From: Mesorhizobium sp. B2-3-4
GTDB taxonomy: Bacteria; Pseudomonadota; Alphaproteobacteria; Rhizobiales; Rhizobiaceae
Assembly: GCF_006442315.1 (NCBI RefSeq)
Contig: NZ_VFVY01000032.1
Location: 1-53,038 of the forward strand
Length of the DNA: 53,038 nt
Direction of reading: 5' to 3'
Numbering within the stretch: position 1 is the first letter of the stretch; each line of letters begins with the position of its first letter. The translations under genes and the position numbers were made by a program. Shown in pieces: positions 44,006-52,178 of this stretch. Below the pieces are notes generated by a model that saw nothing but the letters and a program-made list of their open reading frames with translations, had not been told where the DNA came from and made no database searches.

Positions 44006-46288
44006 ATGGGGGCGAATCAATCTGAAAAATTGAGCAACGCGAGCTTTGCCGCGACGCGCACTGAGCGAATCTCAGAATACAAGAGCAGACGACAGCCGTT
44101 CGATTACGAAAGGGTCGCCTCGACCTCAGTTGACGATTTCAAAGCGCAGGGATGGGAGTTCGACAAGGCTCTCAAAACGGGGATACGTCTACGGCGGCCA
44201 AAGTCCAGCGTCGAAATGTTGGAGAACAGATTTTGGTCGGTTCTTTATCTGCTTGGCTTTGAACAGCTCAACGTCGGACATGATTTTGTCGTTCCCATCG
44301 ACGCCGACGGCGAGCGCATTTCTAAGAAAATAAGCGTGCTTGGGATCGATGAAGATACGATCGTCGTTGCCGAATGCCAGACAACAGAGAGCCTTCGACG
44401 GAAGAGCGCTTTTAGCTTGGTGGCTGATCTCGATGTGCACAAGCGCGCGATAGCCAATACACTCAGGAAGTTTCTGGGCGACTCCAACCGAAAAATAATC
44501 TGGTGCGTCGTGACGTCTCAGATACGTTGGTCGGAAGGAGATTTGACGAAAGCGAAGGAAAAACAAGTACATATCCTACGCGAGCAGGAGTTGCGATATT
44601 TTCAGGAAATCGCAAAGACACTCGGCCGAGCCGCGAAGCACCAATTTGTCGCTGAATTTCTAAGTGGCCAGAAAATTCCCGCGCTGGCCAATCGGCACGT
44701 TTCCGCTTCCCGCTTCAAGCTTGGCGGCCGAACCGCCTTCGCTTTTACCATACCTGCCAAGGAACTGCTTCGGCGCGCATTCGTCAATCACAGAGACCTT
44801 CGCGATCCTTCAGGAGCTCCATCATATCAGCGGCTAATCGACTCCAAGCGTATTAAGGCCATTGCCGCCTTTCTGTCTAAAGGCGGATATTTTGCGAACT
44901 CGATTATTGTGAGCTTCCACACCTCGGTCAGGTTCGACCAAGGAAGCCGCGATGACGAGTCAGACGTTCGGTTTGGCAAACTCTACTTGCCCGAATCCTA
45001 CAAAACATGCTGGGTAATTGACGGTCAGCATCGCTTATATGGCGCTTCGCTAATGGAAGAAGGTATTGATCCGATCATACCCGTCGTTGCGTTTGAGAAG
45101 CTCCCAGCCACCGAAGAGGCAATTCTTTTCACGACAATCAACAAGGAACAGAAGCAAGTTCAGCCGCGGCTACTGGACGAACTGGATGGCGAGTTGAAAT
45201 GGGACTCAGATGATCCGGAAGAATCCGCGAGAGGCATCGCAGCTCGCTCCCTTGATCAACTTCGACATGAGATCGCTGGTCCGTTTGAAGACCGCTTTGC
45301 TCCGCCCGGCGTTCCTGCGACTAAGAACCAAGTTCTAACGCTGCCACAGATCAAACTGGCCCTCCTGAAAAGCGGGCTCCTGGGGCGGCGCTCCAGTCGG
45401 GATGGCTCATATCTGCCTGGCGCCCTGAGCGGCGGAACTAAAAAATCAACGTTAGAAAATACGTCACAGTTTCTCAGCGCGTATTTCACAGCGGTCCGCG
45501 CGGCGAATGTCTCTCGATGGGAGGCCGGACCTCAACAGCTCCTCTGCTACAACCCTGCCATCCAGGCCCATCTTAGGCTATGTGGCGAAGTTGTGCGGCA
45601 CCTGAGCCAACATTCCGAACTAGACCCTCACGAGAGTGATCCAGAAGTTCTTGTCGAAAGGATTGTCGGGTTCTGTAAGTCGCTCTTCGACTTCATATCG
45701 AGCAGCACCGATGAAGCCTTTAAAGATCGATTTTACGTTCCGTTTGGATCCGGCGGACCGGCGCGATATTTCTACAGGGCCGCCGAATTGGTAGCTCAAG
45801 CCAATCCCGATTTCGATCCGGATGGCTTGAAGGAATTTCTGGCAGGCACGAACAAGGATACTCGCGAGGAATGTAACCGCATGGTTTCGTGGATTACAGA
45901 CGAGGTACACGGCTTTGTTGTTAGACGGCTACGAGATGAGCACGGGGATGATTTCTTCAACCTTGCAGTACGAAACAAAGAGATAAAAAAGAAGGCGTAT
46001 GAAAAAAGCCTCGATGATCCAGGAGGTGCCAAGCCCTTAGAAACGTACCTGGATCTTATTGAGTTGAAGAAAATAGTAGAGACCGCTGAGAATTGGTCTT
46101 TGTTCAAGGACGCTCTGAGCTTTTCGCTACCCGACCAACCGAAGGGTTTGGCAAAATATCTTAAGTGGCTTGAGGATTTTAACGAAGTCCGGAAAATTTG
46201 GGCGCATCCGTACGGACGTTCCTACTCCGAGGACGACGTCGCACTGCTCGAATTTATCGAAAGCGAGCTGAGGAAGAGGCTGGCTTGA
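44006..46288 (+). CDS. DGQHR-domain protein, nuclease-like N-terminus and HEPN-like C-terminus
   Basis: 760 residues from the first ATG; a TTG five codons upstream is possible. DGQHR at 339-343 in TCWVIDGQHRLYGASL defines the DGQHR family, which includes the phosphorothioation proteins DndB and DpdB; INKEQKQV, about 40 residues on, fits it too. The N-terminal part (about 65-200) looks like a PD-(D/E)XK fold: LENRFWSVLYLLGF, then ISVLGIDEDTIVVAECQTTE. However, Ser110 stands where Asp is expected, and E123-C-Q125 replaces E-x-K, so catalysis may be lost. The C-terminus has VRKIWAHPYGRSYSEDDVAL, with an Rx4H motif (Arg729, His734) as in HEPN domains. It overlaps the Dam-type gene by one base. 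Base composition is clearly AT-richer than its neighbours, suggesting transfer. A genome-defence or DNA-modification role is inference. Confidence 0.85.
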   Translation: MGANQSEKLSNASFAATRTERISEYKSRRQPFDYERVASTSVDDFKAQGWEFDKALKTGIRLRRPKSSVEMLENRFWSVLYLLGFEQLNVGHDFVVPIDADGERISKKISVLGIDEDTIVVAECQTTESLRRKSAFSLVADLDVHKRAIANTLRKFLGDSNRKIIWCVVTSQIRWSEGDLTKAKEKQVHILREQELRYFQEIAKTLGRAAKHQFVAEFLSGQKIPALANRHVSASRFKLGGRTAFAFTIPAKELLRRAFVNHRDLRDPSGAPSYQRLIDSKRIKAIAAFLSKGGYFANSIIVSFHTSVRFDQGSRDDESDVRFGKLYLPESYKTCWVIDGQHRLYGASLMEEGIDPIIPVVAFEKLPATEEAILFTTINKEQKQVQPRLLDELDGELKWDSDDPEESARGIAARSLDQLRHEIAGPFEDRFAPPGVPATKNQVLTLPQIKLALLKSGLLGRRSSRDGSYLPGALSGGTKKSTLENTSQFLSAYFTAVRAANVSRWEAGPQQLLCYNPAIQAHLRLCGEVVRHLSQHSELDPHESDPEVLVERIVGFCKSLFDFISSSTDEAFKDRFYVPFGSGGPARYFYRAAELVAQANPDFDPDGLKEFLAGTNKDTREECNRMVSWITDEVHGFVVRRLRDEHGDDFFNLAVRNKEIKKKAYEKSLDDPGGAKPLETYLDLIELKKIVETAENWSLFKDALSFSLPDQPKGLAKYLKWLEDFNEVRKIWAHPYGRSYSEDDVALLEFIESELRKRLA

Positions 46289-47109
46289 TGCTTCTTCGTA
46301 CGCCTAGTTCAATTATTTCTCCGCTCAAATGGGCGGGCGGGAAACGGTGGTTGGCTAACCGGCACCAGGATCTTTTCCCTAAGCAGTTCAACCGATACTT
46401 CGAACCCTTTTTGGGCGGCGCTTCGATTTTTCTTGGGCTGCGGCCAGTGAGCGCGGTGCTGTCAGATGCAAACGCGGAACTGATCGATATGTATAAGGCG
46501 ATCCGAGATGATTGGTCGTCAGTGTCTGAGAAACTACGGTGGCACAGTGAGCGTCACAGTGAAACTCACTATTACGGACAGCGCAGCGCTCCTCCTATGG
46601 AGCGGTTCGAGCGGGCGGCATGGTTTTTGTATATGAATCGCGCTTGCTACAACGGACTTTACCGCGTCAATCAACGAGGTGAATTCAACGTACCAAAAGG
46701 GTCAAAGTCGGAAATTTTGCTAGACACCGACGACTTTGCCGAAGTCTCCTCCGCCATGGCGAAGGCCGATCTCATGGCTGACGATTTCGAAAGGATCGTT
46801 GACATGTCATCCAGTGGAGATTTTGTCTATATAGATCCGCCCTATACTGTTAAGCACAATAATAACGGATTCAATAAATATAATGAAAAGCTTTTTTCCT
46901 GGGCCGACCAAGAAAGACTCGCCAAATCAGTTGAACGAGCTAAGGCTAGAGGGGTAAAGCTGATTGTAAGTAACGCGAACCACCAAAGCCTCTTGGAGCT
47001 TTACGAGGGTTTCGGCGAAATCATCGAACTCACGCGGCATAGCACCATCGGTGGCCTGAAGGCCTCGCGTGCTGCAGTTACAGAGATTCTGGTTCGTATC
47101 GGGTTTTAA
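46288..47109 (+). CDS. Dam-type (D12 class) N6-adenine DNA methyltransferase
   Basis: 273 residues. The ATG shares its A with the last base of the DGQHR gene's TGA, so the two are translated together. D12-class motifs are in normal order: PLKWAGGKRWL at 12-22, FEPFLGGASIF at 38-48 for SAM binding, FLYMNRACYNGLYRVNQRGE, the catalytic DPPY at 183-186 and KLIVSNANHQSLLELY. ERFERAAWFL and GFNKYNEKLFSWADQ also fit. Recognition of GATC is possible but not assured. Codon use is AT-rich, as in its partner and unlike lepA, which ends 5 bp away on the other strand. No cognate restriction enzyme is seen other than, perhaps, the partner protein. Confidence 0.93.
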   Translation: MLLRTPSSIISPLKWAGGKRWLANRHQDLFPKQFNRYFEPFLGGASIFLGLRPVSAVLSDANAELIDMYKAIRDDWSSVSEKLRWHSERHSETHYYGQRSAPPMERFERAAWFLYMNRACYNGLYRVNQRGEFNVPKGSKSEILLDTDDFAEVSSAMAKADLMADDFERIVDMSSSGDFVYIDPPYTVKHNNNGFNKYNEKLFSWADQERLAKSVERAKARGVKLIVSNANHQSLLELYEGFGEIIELTRHSTIGGLKASRAAVTEILVRIGF

Positions 47110-47114
47110 CCCCC

Positions 47115-48920
47115 TCAATCCCCCATCTTCAGCGCCTGAATAAACGCCTCCTGCGGAATATCCACCTTGCCGAACTGGCGCATCCGCTTCTTGCCCTCTT
47201 TCTGCTTGTCGAGGAGCTTGCGCTTGCGCGAGACGTCGCCGCCGTAGCACTTGGCGGTCACGTCCTTGCGCAGCGCCGAGATGGTTTCCCGCGCGATGAC
47301 CTTGCCGCCGATGGCGGCCTGGATCGGGATTTTGAAGAGGTGGTGCGGGATCAGTTCCTTGAGCTTCTCGCACATCTGCCGGCCGCGCTTCTCCGCCGCG
47401 GTGCGGTGAACCAGCATGGAGAGCGCGTCGACCGGCTCTTCATTGACGAGGATCGACATCTTCACCAGGTCGCCCTCGCGGTAGTCGGTGAGGTGATAGT
47501 CGAACGAGGCGTAGCCCTTGGAGATCGACTTCAGCCGGTCATAGAAGTCGAAGACGACTTCGTTGAGCGGCAGGTCGTAGGTCAGCATGGCGCGTTTGCC
47601 GACATAGGAGAGGTCGGCCTGGATGCCGCGCCGGTCCTGGCAGAGCTTCAGGATGCCGCCGAGATAGTCGTCGGGGGTCAGGATGGTGGCGCGGATCCAT
47701 GGCTCCTCGATGGCCGAAATCTTCACCACGTCGGGCATGTCGGCCGGGTTGTGCAGTTCCTTCACCGAACCGTCATTGAGCAGCAGCCGGTAGACGACGC
47801 TGGGTGCTGTGGCGATGAGGTCGAGGTTGAACTCGCGCTCCAGCCGCTCCTGGATGATTTCGAGGTGCAAAAGGCCAAGGAAGCCGCAGCGATAGCCGAA
47901 GCCGAGTGCGGCGCTGGTTTCCATTTCATAAGAGAAAGAAGCGTCGTTGAGGCGCAGTTTGCCGACGGCGGCGCGCAGGTCCTCGAAATCGGCGGCGTCG
48001 ACCGGGAACAGGCCGCAGAACACCACCGGCTGCGCCGGCTTGAAGCCGGGCAGGGCATGCGCGGTCTGGCGCCTGTCCTCGGTGATGGTGTCGCCGACGC
48101 GGGTGTCGGCCACTTCCTTGATCGAGCCGGTGAAGAAGCCGAACTCGCCGGGGCCGAGCTCGTCGACATTGATGCGGGCGGGCGTGAACACGCCGGTGCG
48201 CTCGACCAGGTATTTGGCGCCGGTGCCCATCATGCGGATGGTCTGGCCTTTTTTCAGCACACCGTCGATGATGCGCACCAAAACGATGACGCCGAGATAG
48301 GCGTCGTACCAGCTGTCGACCAGCATCGCCTTCAAGGGGGCCGACGCGTCGCCCTCGCGCGGCGGCGGCAATTGGTGGACGATTGCCTCCAGCACATCGG
48401 GAATGCCAAGGCCGGTCTTGGCCGAGATCAGCACGGCGCCGGAAGCGTCGATGCCGATCACCTCCTCGACCTGCTCGCGGATGCGCTCGGGCTCGGCGGC
48501 CGGCAGGTCGACCTTGTTCAGCACCACGACGATCTCGTGGTTGTTGTCGATCGCCTGGTAGACATTGGCCAGCGTCTGCGCCTCGACGCCCTGGCTGGCG
48601 TCGACCACCAGCAGCGAACCCTCGCAGGCGGCGAGCGAGCGCGACACTTCATAGGCGAAGTCGACATGTCCGGGCGTGTCGATGAGGTTGAGGATATAGT
48701 CCTCGCCATTCAAGGCGCGGTATCGCAGCCGCACCGTCTGCGCCTTGATGGTGATGCCGCGCTCGCGCTCGATATCCATGCTATCGAGCACCTGTTCCTT
48801 CATGTCGCGCGCCTCCAGCCCGCCGGTCAGCTGGATCAGGCGGTCGGCAAGGGTGGATTTGCCATGGTCGATATGGGCGACGATGGAGAAATTCCGGATG
48901 TGGTCGAGGGGCGTGCTCAT
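47115..48920 (-). CDS. lepA: Elongation factor 4 (LepA)
   Basis: Ribosome-dependent GTPase that back-translocates or remodels stalled ribosomes. I start at the ATG giving MSTPLDHIRNFSIVAHIDHG (601 residues); the longer open frame to 49,064 is unlike the family. G1 is AHIDHGKSTLADRLIQLTGG, G3 LIDTPGHVDFAYEVSRSLAA and G4 VLNKVDLPAAEPERIREQVE. GFGYRCGFLGLLHLEIIQER and the C-terminal YGGDVSRKRKLLDKQKEGKK are LepA-specific. It is intact, and its 3' end borders the AT-rich cassette. Confidence 0.97.
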   Translation of the reverse strand: MSTPLDHIRNFSIVAHIDHGKSTLADRLIQLTGGLEARDMKEQVLDSMDIERERGITIKAQTVRLRYRALNGEDYILNLIDTPGHVDFAYEVSRSLAACEGSLLVVDASQGVEAQTLANVYQAIDNNHEIVVVLNKVDLPAAEPERIREQVEEVIGIDASGAVLISAKTGLGIPDVLEAIVHQLPPPREGDASAPLKAMLVDSWYDAYLGVIVLVRIIDGVLKKGQTIRMMGTGAKYLVERTGVFTPARINVDELGPGEFGFFTGSIKEVADTRVGDTITEDRRQTAHALPGFKPAQPVVFCGLFPVDAADFEDLRAAVGKLRLNDASFSYEMETSAALGFGYRCGFLGLLHLEIIQERLEREFNLDLIATAPSVVYRLLLNDGSVKELHNPADMPDVVKISAIEEPWIRATILTPDDYLGGILKLCQDRRGIQADLSYVGKRAMLTYDLPLNEVVFDFYDRLKSISKGYASFDYHLTDYREGDLVKMSILVNEEPVDALSMLVHRTAAEKRGRQMCEKLKELIPHHLFKIPIQAAIGGKVIARETISALRKDVTAKCYGGDVSRKRKLLDKQKEGKKRMRQFGKVDIPQEAFIQALKMGD

Positions 48921-49129
48921 GCCGCGCGCTTTAGCAGGGGCGGCAATCGGCGGCAAGGCTTGGCGCCCAAGGGCTGCCTTGCGGGTCACAAAGGGGTGAC
49001 GGCGGCGAAAAAAATCGGGAAAACCCGGCCAAAGGCCAAGAATGCATAAACTTTGATCGTTCACATTAGACCTTGGTTTGCCGGCTGCGTGGTATTTGCA
49101 CGCTCGCTAATGTCTGTTGGGGGTTGGAA

Positions 49130-50194
49130 ATGTTCAGGGTTGTCCGCGGCTTTGCCCGCTCCCGCAGCGGGTCGATGATGCCGCTCTTCCTCGTCAGCCT
49201 GATGCCGCTGATCGCGGTCATCGGCATGTCGGTCGACTATACGAGCGCGGTCCAGACCAGATCCAACCAGCAACAGGCGCTGGATGCCGCGATCCTGGCG
49301 ATCACCACAATGGACACCACGTCGACGCTGGCGCAGCGCCAGACGATGCTGCAGAATTCCTTCGACGCCAATGGCGGCCAGGGCACCGCGACGCTGACCA
49401 ATTTCGTGGCCGGCACCACCACCACCGCCTCGACAGGGCAGGCCAAGGCCACCTTCGCCATGCCGACCCTTTTCATGCAGATCGCCAGGATCAACTCCGT
49501 GCCGATCGCTGTCGCCGCGGCGGTCAGCAAGCCGCCGGCGCTGGTGCAGGCCACCTTCAAGGTCACCGGCGTGTCGGGCTACTGGAACAAGACGATGACG
49601 CTCTACGGCACGCAATTCGGTGCCACCGTGGCCAAGCCGCTGATGACGATCGACTATACCTACGGCAACACCAAGGATCCCAAAGGCTACGGCACCACCA
49701 ACGTCAACGTCCTCAGCACCGATTCATCGGGCAAGACCGTCACCACCCTGGTCCAGAAGCAGGTGTGCACGGTTGGCAACAACCCGCCGTCCGGTGTGTC
49801 GGTCAAGACCGATGCGAGCGGCACGAAATATTACTGTGTCGATACGATGTACCCTTCCAATGGCGCGGGTGCGGCGATCGACGTCAGCCAGATGGGCGGC
49901 CTCTATCTGCAGATGGACGTACCTTCGGGCAACCCGTCAAAGCTGCTCTCGAACGACCCGGCGACATCGAACCGGCTGTATAGCGGGCTGAGCGCGAACA
50001 ACATAACCGAGACCGCCACCGGTCAGCCGGTCGATATCTTCAGCATCGTGCCTTGCGGCGCGACCAGCTATCAGGCCTGGGAAGACGGCGGCAACTCGGT
50101 TCCGGCGCCGGTCTCCAACGCCGACTTCTTCTACAACGTCACCGGCAAATGCGATTTCAACAAGCGGCCCTCGGACACCGCGCTGACGCAGTGA
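49130..50194 (+). CDS. TadE/TadG-like pilus-assembly family protein
   Basis: 354 residues. SD GGGGGTTGGA precedes the ATG. A short charged N-terminus (MFRVVRGFARSRSGS) leads to a single membrane helix, MMPLFLVSLMPLIAVIGMSV, followed by DYTSAVQTRSNQQQALDAAI, the TadE/G-like pattern. The rest is a Thr/Ser/Gly-rich extracytoplasmic region ending in VTGKCDFNKRPSD. No other tad/flp pilus genes are nearby, so it is an orphan. Its function is not predictable beyond the family. Confidence 0.82.
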   Translation: MFRVVRGFARSRSGSMMPLFLVSLMPLIAVIGMSVDYTSAVQTRSNQQQALDAAILAITTMDTTSTLAQRQTMLQNSFDANGGQGTATLTNFVAGTTTTASTGQAKATFAMPTLFMQIARINSVPIAVAAAVSKPPALVQATFKVTGVSGYWNKTMTLYGTQFGATVAKPLMTIDYTYGNTKDPKGYGTTNVNVLSTDSSGKTVTTLVQKQVCTVGNNPPSGVSVKTDASGTKYYCVDTMYPSNGAGAAIDVSQMGGLYLQMDVPSGNPSKLLSNDPATSNRLYSGLSANNITETATGQPVDIFSIVPCGATSYQAWEDGGNSVPAPVSNADFFYNVTGKCDFNKRPSDTALTQ

Positions 50195-50299
50195 AGTAGC
50201 CTCTTCTTGCTTCTTGTGGGGCCAGAAGGGGAGAAGGAAGTGCGTTCCTGTCGCCGCGGGAGCTGTAGACGTACCGTGGCGTTCGACTAATCTGGCGCC

Positions 50300-50671
50300 A
50301 TGCCACATCAACCTGTCGCTCCAGCCAAACGCAATTTCGCTCGCTCGCTTCGGCGTGGCATGACGGAGGCTGAAGGAAGGCTCTGGCAAGAATTGCGCGA
50401 CCGCAGACTCGACGGAATAAAGTTTCGGCGCCAGGTGCCGTTCGGCAGATTCATAGCGGATTTCGTTTGTATCGAAGCCGGCCTGATCATCGAGGTCGAC
50501 GGCAGCCAGCATGCGGACTCCGATTCGGATCGTAGCCGTGACGCCGAATTGAAGGTGAGAGGCTTTCGTGTTTTGCGCCTCTGGAATGACGACGTCCTGA
50601 GAGACATGAACGCTGTCTGCGACACGATCATAGCCTATGTGCGGGACATCAGCCTCCAGCCCTGGCGATAG
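50300..50671 (+). CDS. DUF559 (Vsr-like endonuclease fold) protein
   Basis: 123 residues of the DUF559 family, which has the PD-(D/E)XK/very-short-patch-repair fold. ARSLRRGMTEAEGRLWQELR, FRRQVPFGRFIADFVCIEAG and LIIEVDGSQHADSDSDRSRD carry the acidic Asp and Glu of the motif, and GFRVLRLWNDDVLRDMNAVC completes it. Members are frequent in rhizobia and often flanked by repeats, as here. Nuclease activity is inferred from the fold. There is no clear operon partner. Confidence 0.88.
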   Translation: MPHQPVAPAKRNFARSLRRGMTEAEGRLWQELRDRRLDGIKFRRQVPFGRFIADFVCIEAGLIIEVDGSQHADSDSDRSRDAELKVRGFRVLRLWNDDVLRDMNAVCDTIIAYVRDISLQPWR

Positions 50672-50682
50672 CCGCGCTTCTT

Positions 50683-50878
50683 CCTTCTCCCCTTGTGGGA
50701 GAAGGTGGATCGGCGCGCAGCGCCGAGACGGATGAGGGGTGTTCCAGCGGAGTGAGGCGTTGGCGATCCTGCTGCATTGCCTGGGGCTGTCGCGCTGAAC
50801 AAGTCGTTCCGCCAAGCTGGAACACCCCTCATCCGACCTCGCTTCGCGAGGCCACCTTCTCCCACAAGGGGAGAAGGG
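50683..50878. repeat. Long inverted repeat (RIME-like) after the DUF559 gene
   Basis: CCTTCTCCCCTTGTGGGAGA plus AGGTGG (50,683-50,708) is matched by its inverse ending GGGGAGAAGG (50,852-50,877). The inner pair GGATGAGGGGTGTTCCA and TGGAACACCCCTCATCC is also inverted. The whole could fold as a long hairpin about 195 bases long. Confidence 0.85.
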
Positions 50879-50976
50879 AAAGAGGCGCCGCGATCACGAA
50901 CCGGTGAGCGCTGTAACGAAGCCATCCCCCGTAGCGAAATGGGTGCATGACCCGCCGCAAAGGAGGATTTCTTCTC

Positions 50977-51678
50977 ATGGTCGTATCCCAGGCAAAAACG
51001 TCGCTCGCCGCGATGCTTGCCGCGCTGGCGCTAGCCGCCTCGCTCGGCGCTGCCGCCGCCCAGCCGCTGACCGTGGTCGAGCTGTTCACCAGCCAGGGCT
51101 GCTCGTCCTGCCCGCCGGCCAACGCCAATCTCATCAAGGTCAAGGACCAGCCCGGTGTGCTGGCGCTGTCTTTCAACGTCACCTACTGGGATTATCTCGG
51201 CTGGAAGGACACGTTCGGCCGCCAGGAATTCACCCGGCGCCAGGTTTCCTACGAGCCGCCGCTCGGCCATGACGGGCCGTTCACGCCGCAAGTGGTGGTC
51301 AACGGCCATGCCGATGTCGTCGGCGCGGCACCGGGCGAGATCGAGCATCTGATTTCCGCGACCGGCAAGACCGGCGGTCCGTCATTGTCGCTTGCGGGCG
51401 GCAAGGTCGCGATCGGCGCCGGCGCGGCACCCGGCGGCAAGGCCGATGTCTGGCTGGTGCGTTATACCAAGGGTGTCGTCGAGGTGCCGGTGGCGCGCGG
51501 CGAAAACACCGGCCGCACGCTGCCGCATGCCAATGTCGTGCACGCGCTGACAAAACTCGGCAGCTGGACCGGCGACGCCACGGCCTATGCGCTGCCCGCC
51601 GCGCCCGGTGGCTTGAGCACCGCCGTGCTGGTGCAATCGCCGGGCGGCGGACCGATCCTGGCCGCCGCGACCAACTGA
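50977..51678 (+). CDS. DUF1223 secreted thioredoxin-fold protein
   Basis: 233 residues. AAGGAGG lies 11 bp upstream of the ATG, which decides against an ATG 10 codons earlier. The signal peptide is SLAAMLAALALAASLGAAAA followed by QPLTVVELFTSQGCSSCPPA. The C42-S-S-C45-P-P motif fits a thioredoxin-like redox site. ALSFNVTYWDYLGWKDTFGR and GPFTPQVVVNGHADVVG are typical of DUF1223. Function unknown; it is periplasmic by signal. It lies with the DAMKPA-repeat protein and periplasmic MsrA. Confidence 0.9.
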   Translation: MVVSQAKTSLAAMLAALALAASLGAAAAQPLTVVELFTSQGCSSCPPANANLIKVKDQPGVLALSFNVTYWDYLGWKDTFGRQEFTRRQVSYEPPLGHDGPFTPQVVVNGHADVVGAAPGEIEHLISATGKTGGPSLSLAGGKVAIGAGAAPGGKADVWLVRYTKGVVEVPVARGENTGRTLPHANVVHALTKLGSWTGDATAYALPAAPGGLSTAVLVQSPGGGPILAAATN

Positions 51679-51764
51679 TTTTCTTCCCCTCGCGCGGGGC
51701 CGCATTTGAGCGGCAACGCATCACCCGGCCCGCCTGCGCGCGCCAAAACCCAAGGAGACTCACT

Positions 51765-52022
51765 ATGACCAAGTACCTGACCCTGCCGGCGCTCGCCTTC
51801 GCGCTTTCGGCCGCCGTTTTCGTCGCCGGCGCCCGCGCCGATGACACGACGAACGCCATGAAGCCCGCCAATGCGATGGCGACCGACGCCATGAAGCCGG
51901 CGACGGATGCGATGAAGCCGGCCGATGCCATGAAGCCCGCGACCGACGCGATGAAGCCGGCCGACCCGATGGCCACCAATGCGATGAAGCCTGCCGCTGA
52001 TGCGATGAAGCCGGCGCAGTAA
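51765..52022 (+). CDS. Small secreted protein with DAMKPA repeats
   Basis: 85 residues. The SD CAAGGAGACTCACT precedes the ATG. The signal peptide TKYLTLPALAFALSAAVFVA ends near ARA. The mature part is nearly all repeats of the type DAMKPA(T/A/D), six or so with NAMKPA variants. Related Met/Lys-repeat (MXKDX-type) proteins are known in rhizobia. The many Met residues are regularly spaced, so metal binding or oxidation of Met is conceivable. It lies just upstream of msrA. Confidence 0.75.
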   Translation: MTKYLTLPALAFALSAAVFVAGARADDTTNAMKPANAMATDAMKPATDAMKPADAMKPATDAMKPADPMATNAMKPAADAMKPAQ

Positions 52023-52028
52023 GACAAG

Positions 52029-52104
52029 CTGCCCCTCACCCAGCCTCCGCTTCGCTCGCCATAGGGAGAAGGTGGCCGCGAAGCGGCCGGATGAGGGGGA
52101 GCCC
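52029..52104. repeat. Short RIME-like element
   Basis: GCTGCCCCTCACCCAGCCTC at the left and GAAGCGGCCGGATGAGGGGG at the right are inverted (CCCCTCA/TGAGGGG). CTTCGCTCGCCATAGGGAGAAGG lies inside. It sits between the DAMKPA protein and msrA. Confidence 0.7.
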
Positions 52105-52178
52105 CCGCCGCACGGCAAATTGAGAACTGCTTCCCGGCTTGCATCGTATATATTGCAACAACAACAGGAGATCAGAAC

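Noticed and set aside
47340..49049. Long forward open frame opposite lepA
   Set aside because: Antisense shadow; lepA motifs are unmistakable on the other strand.
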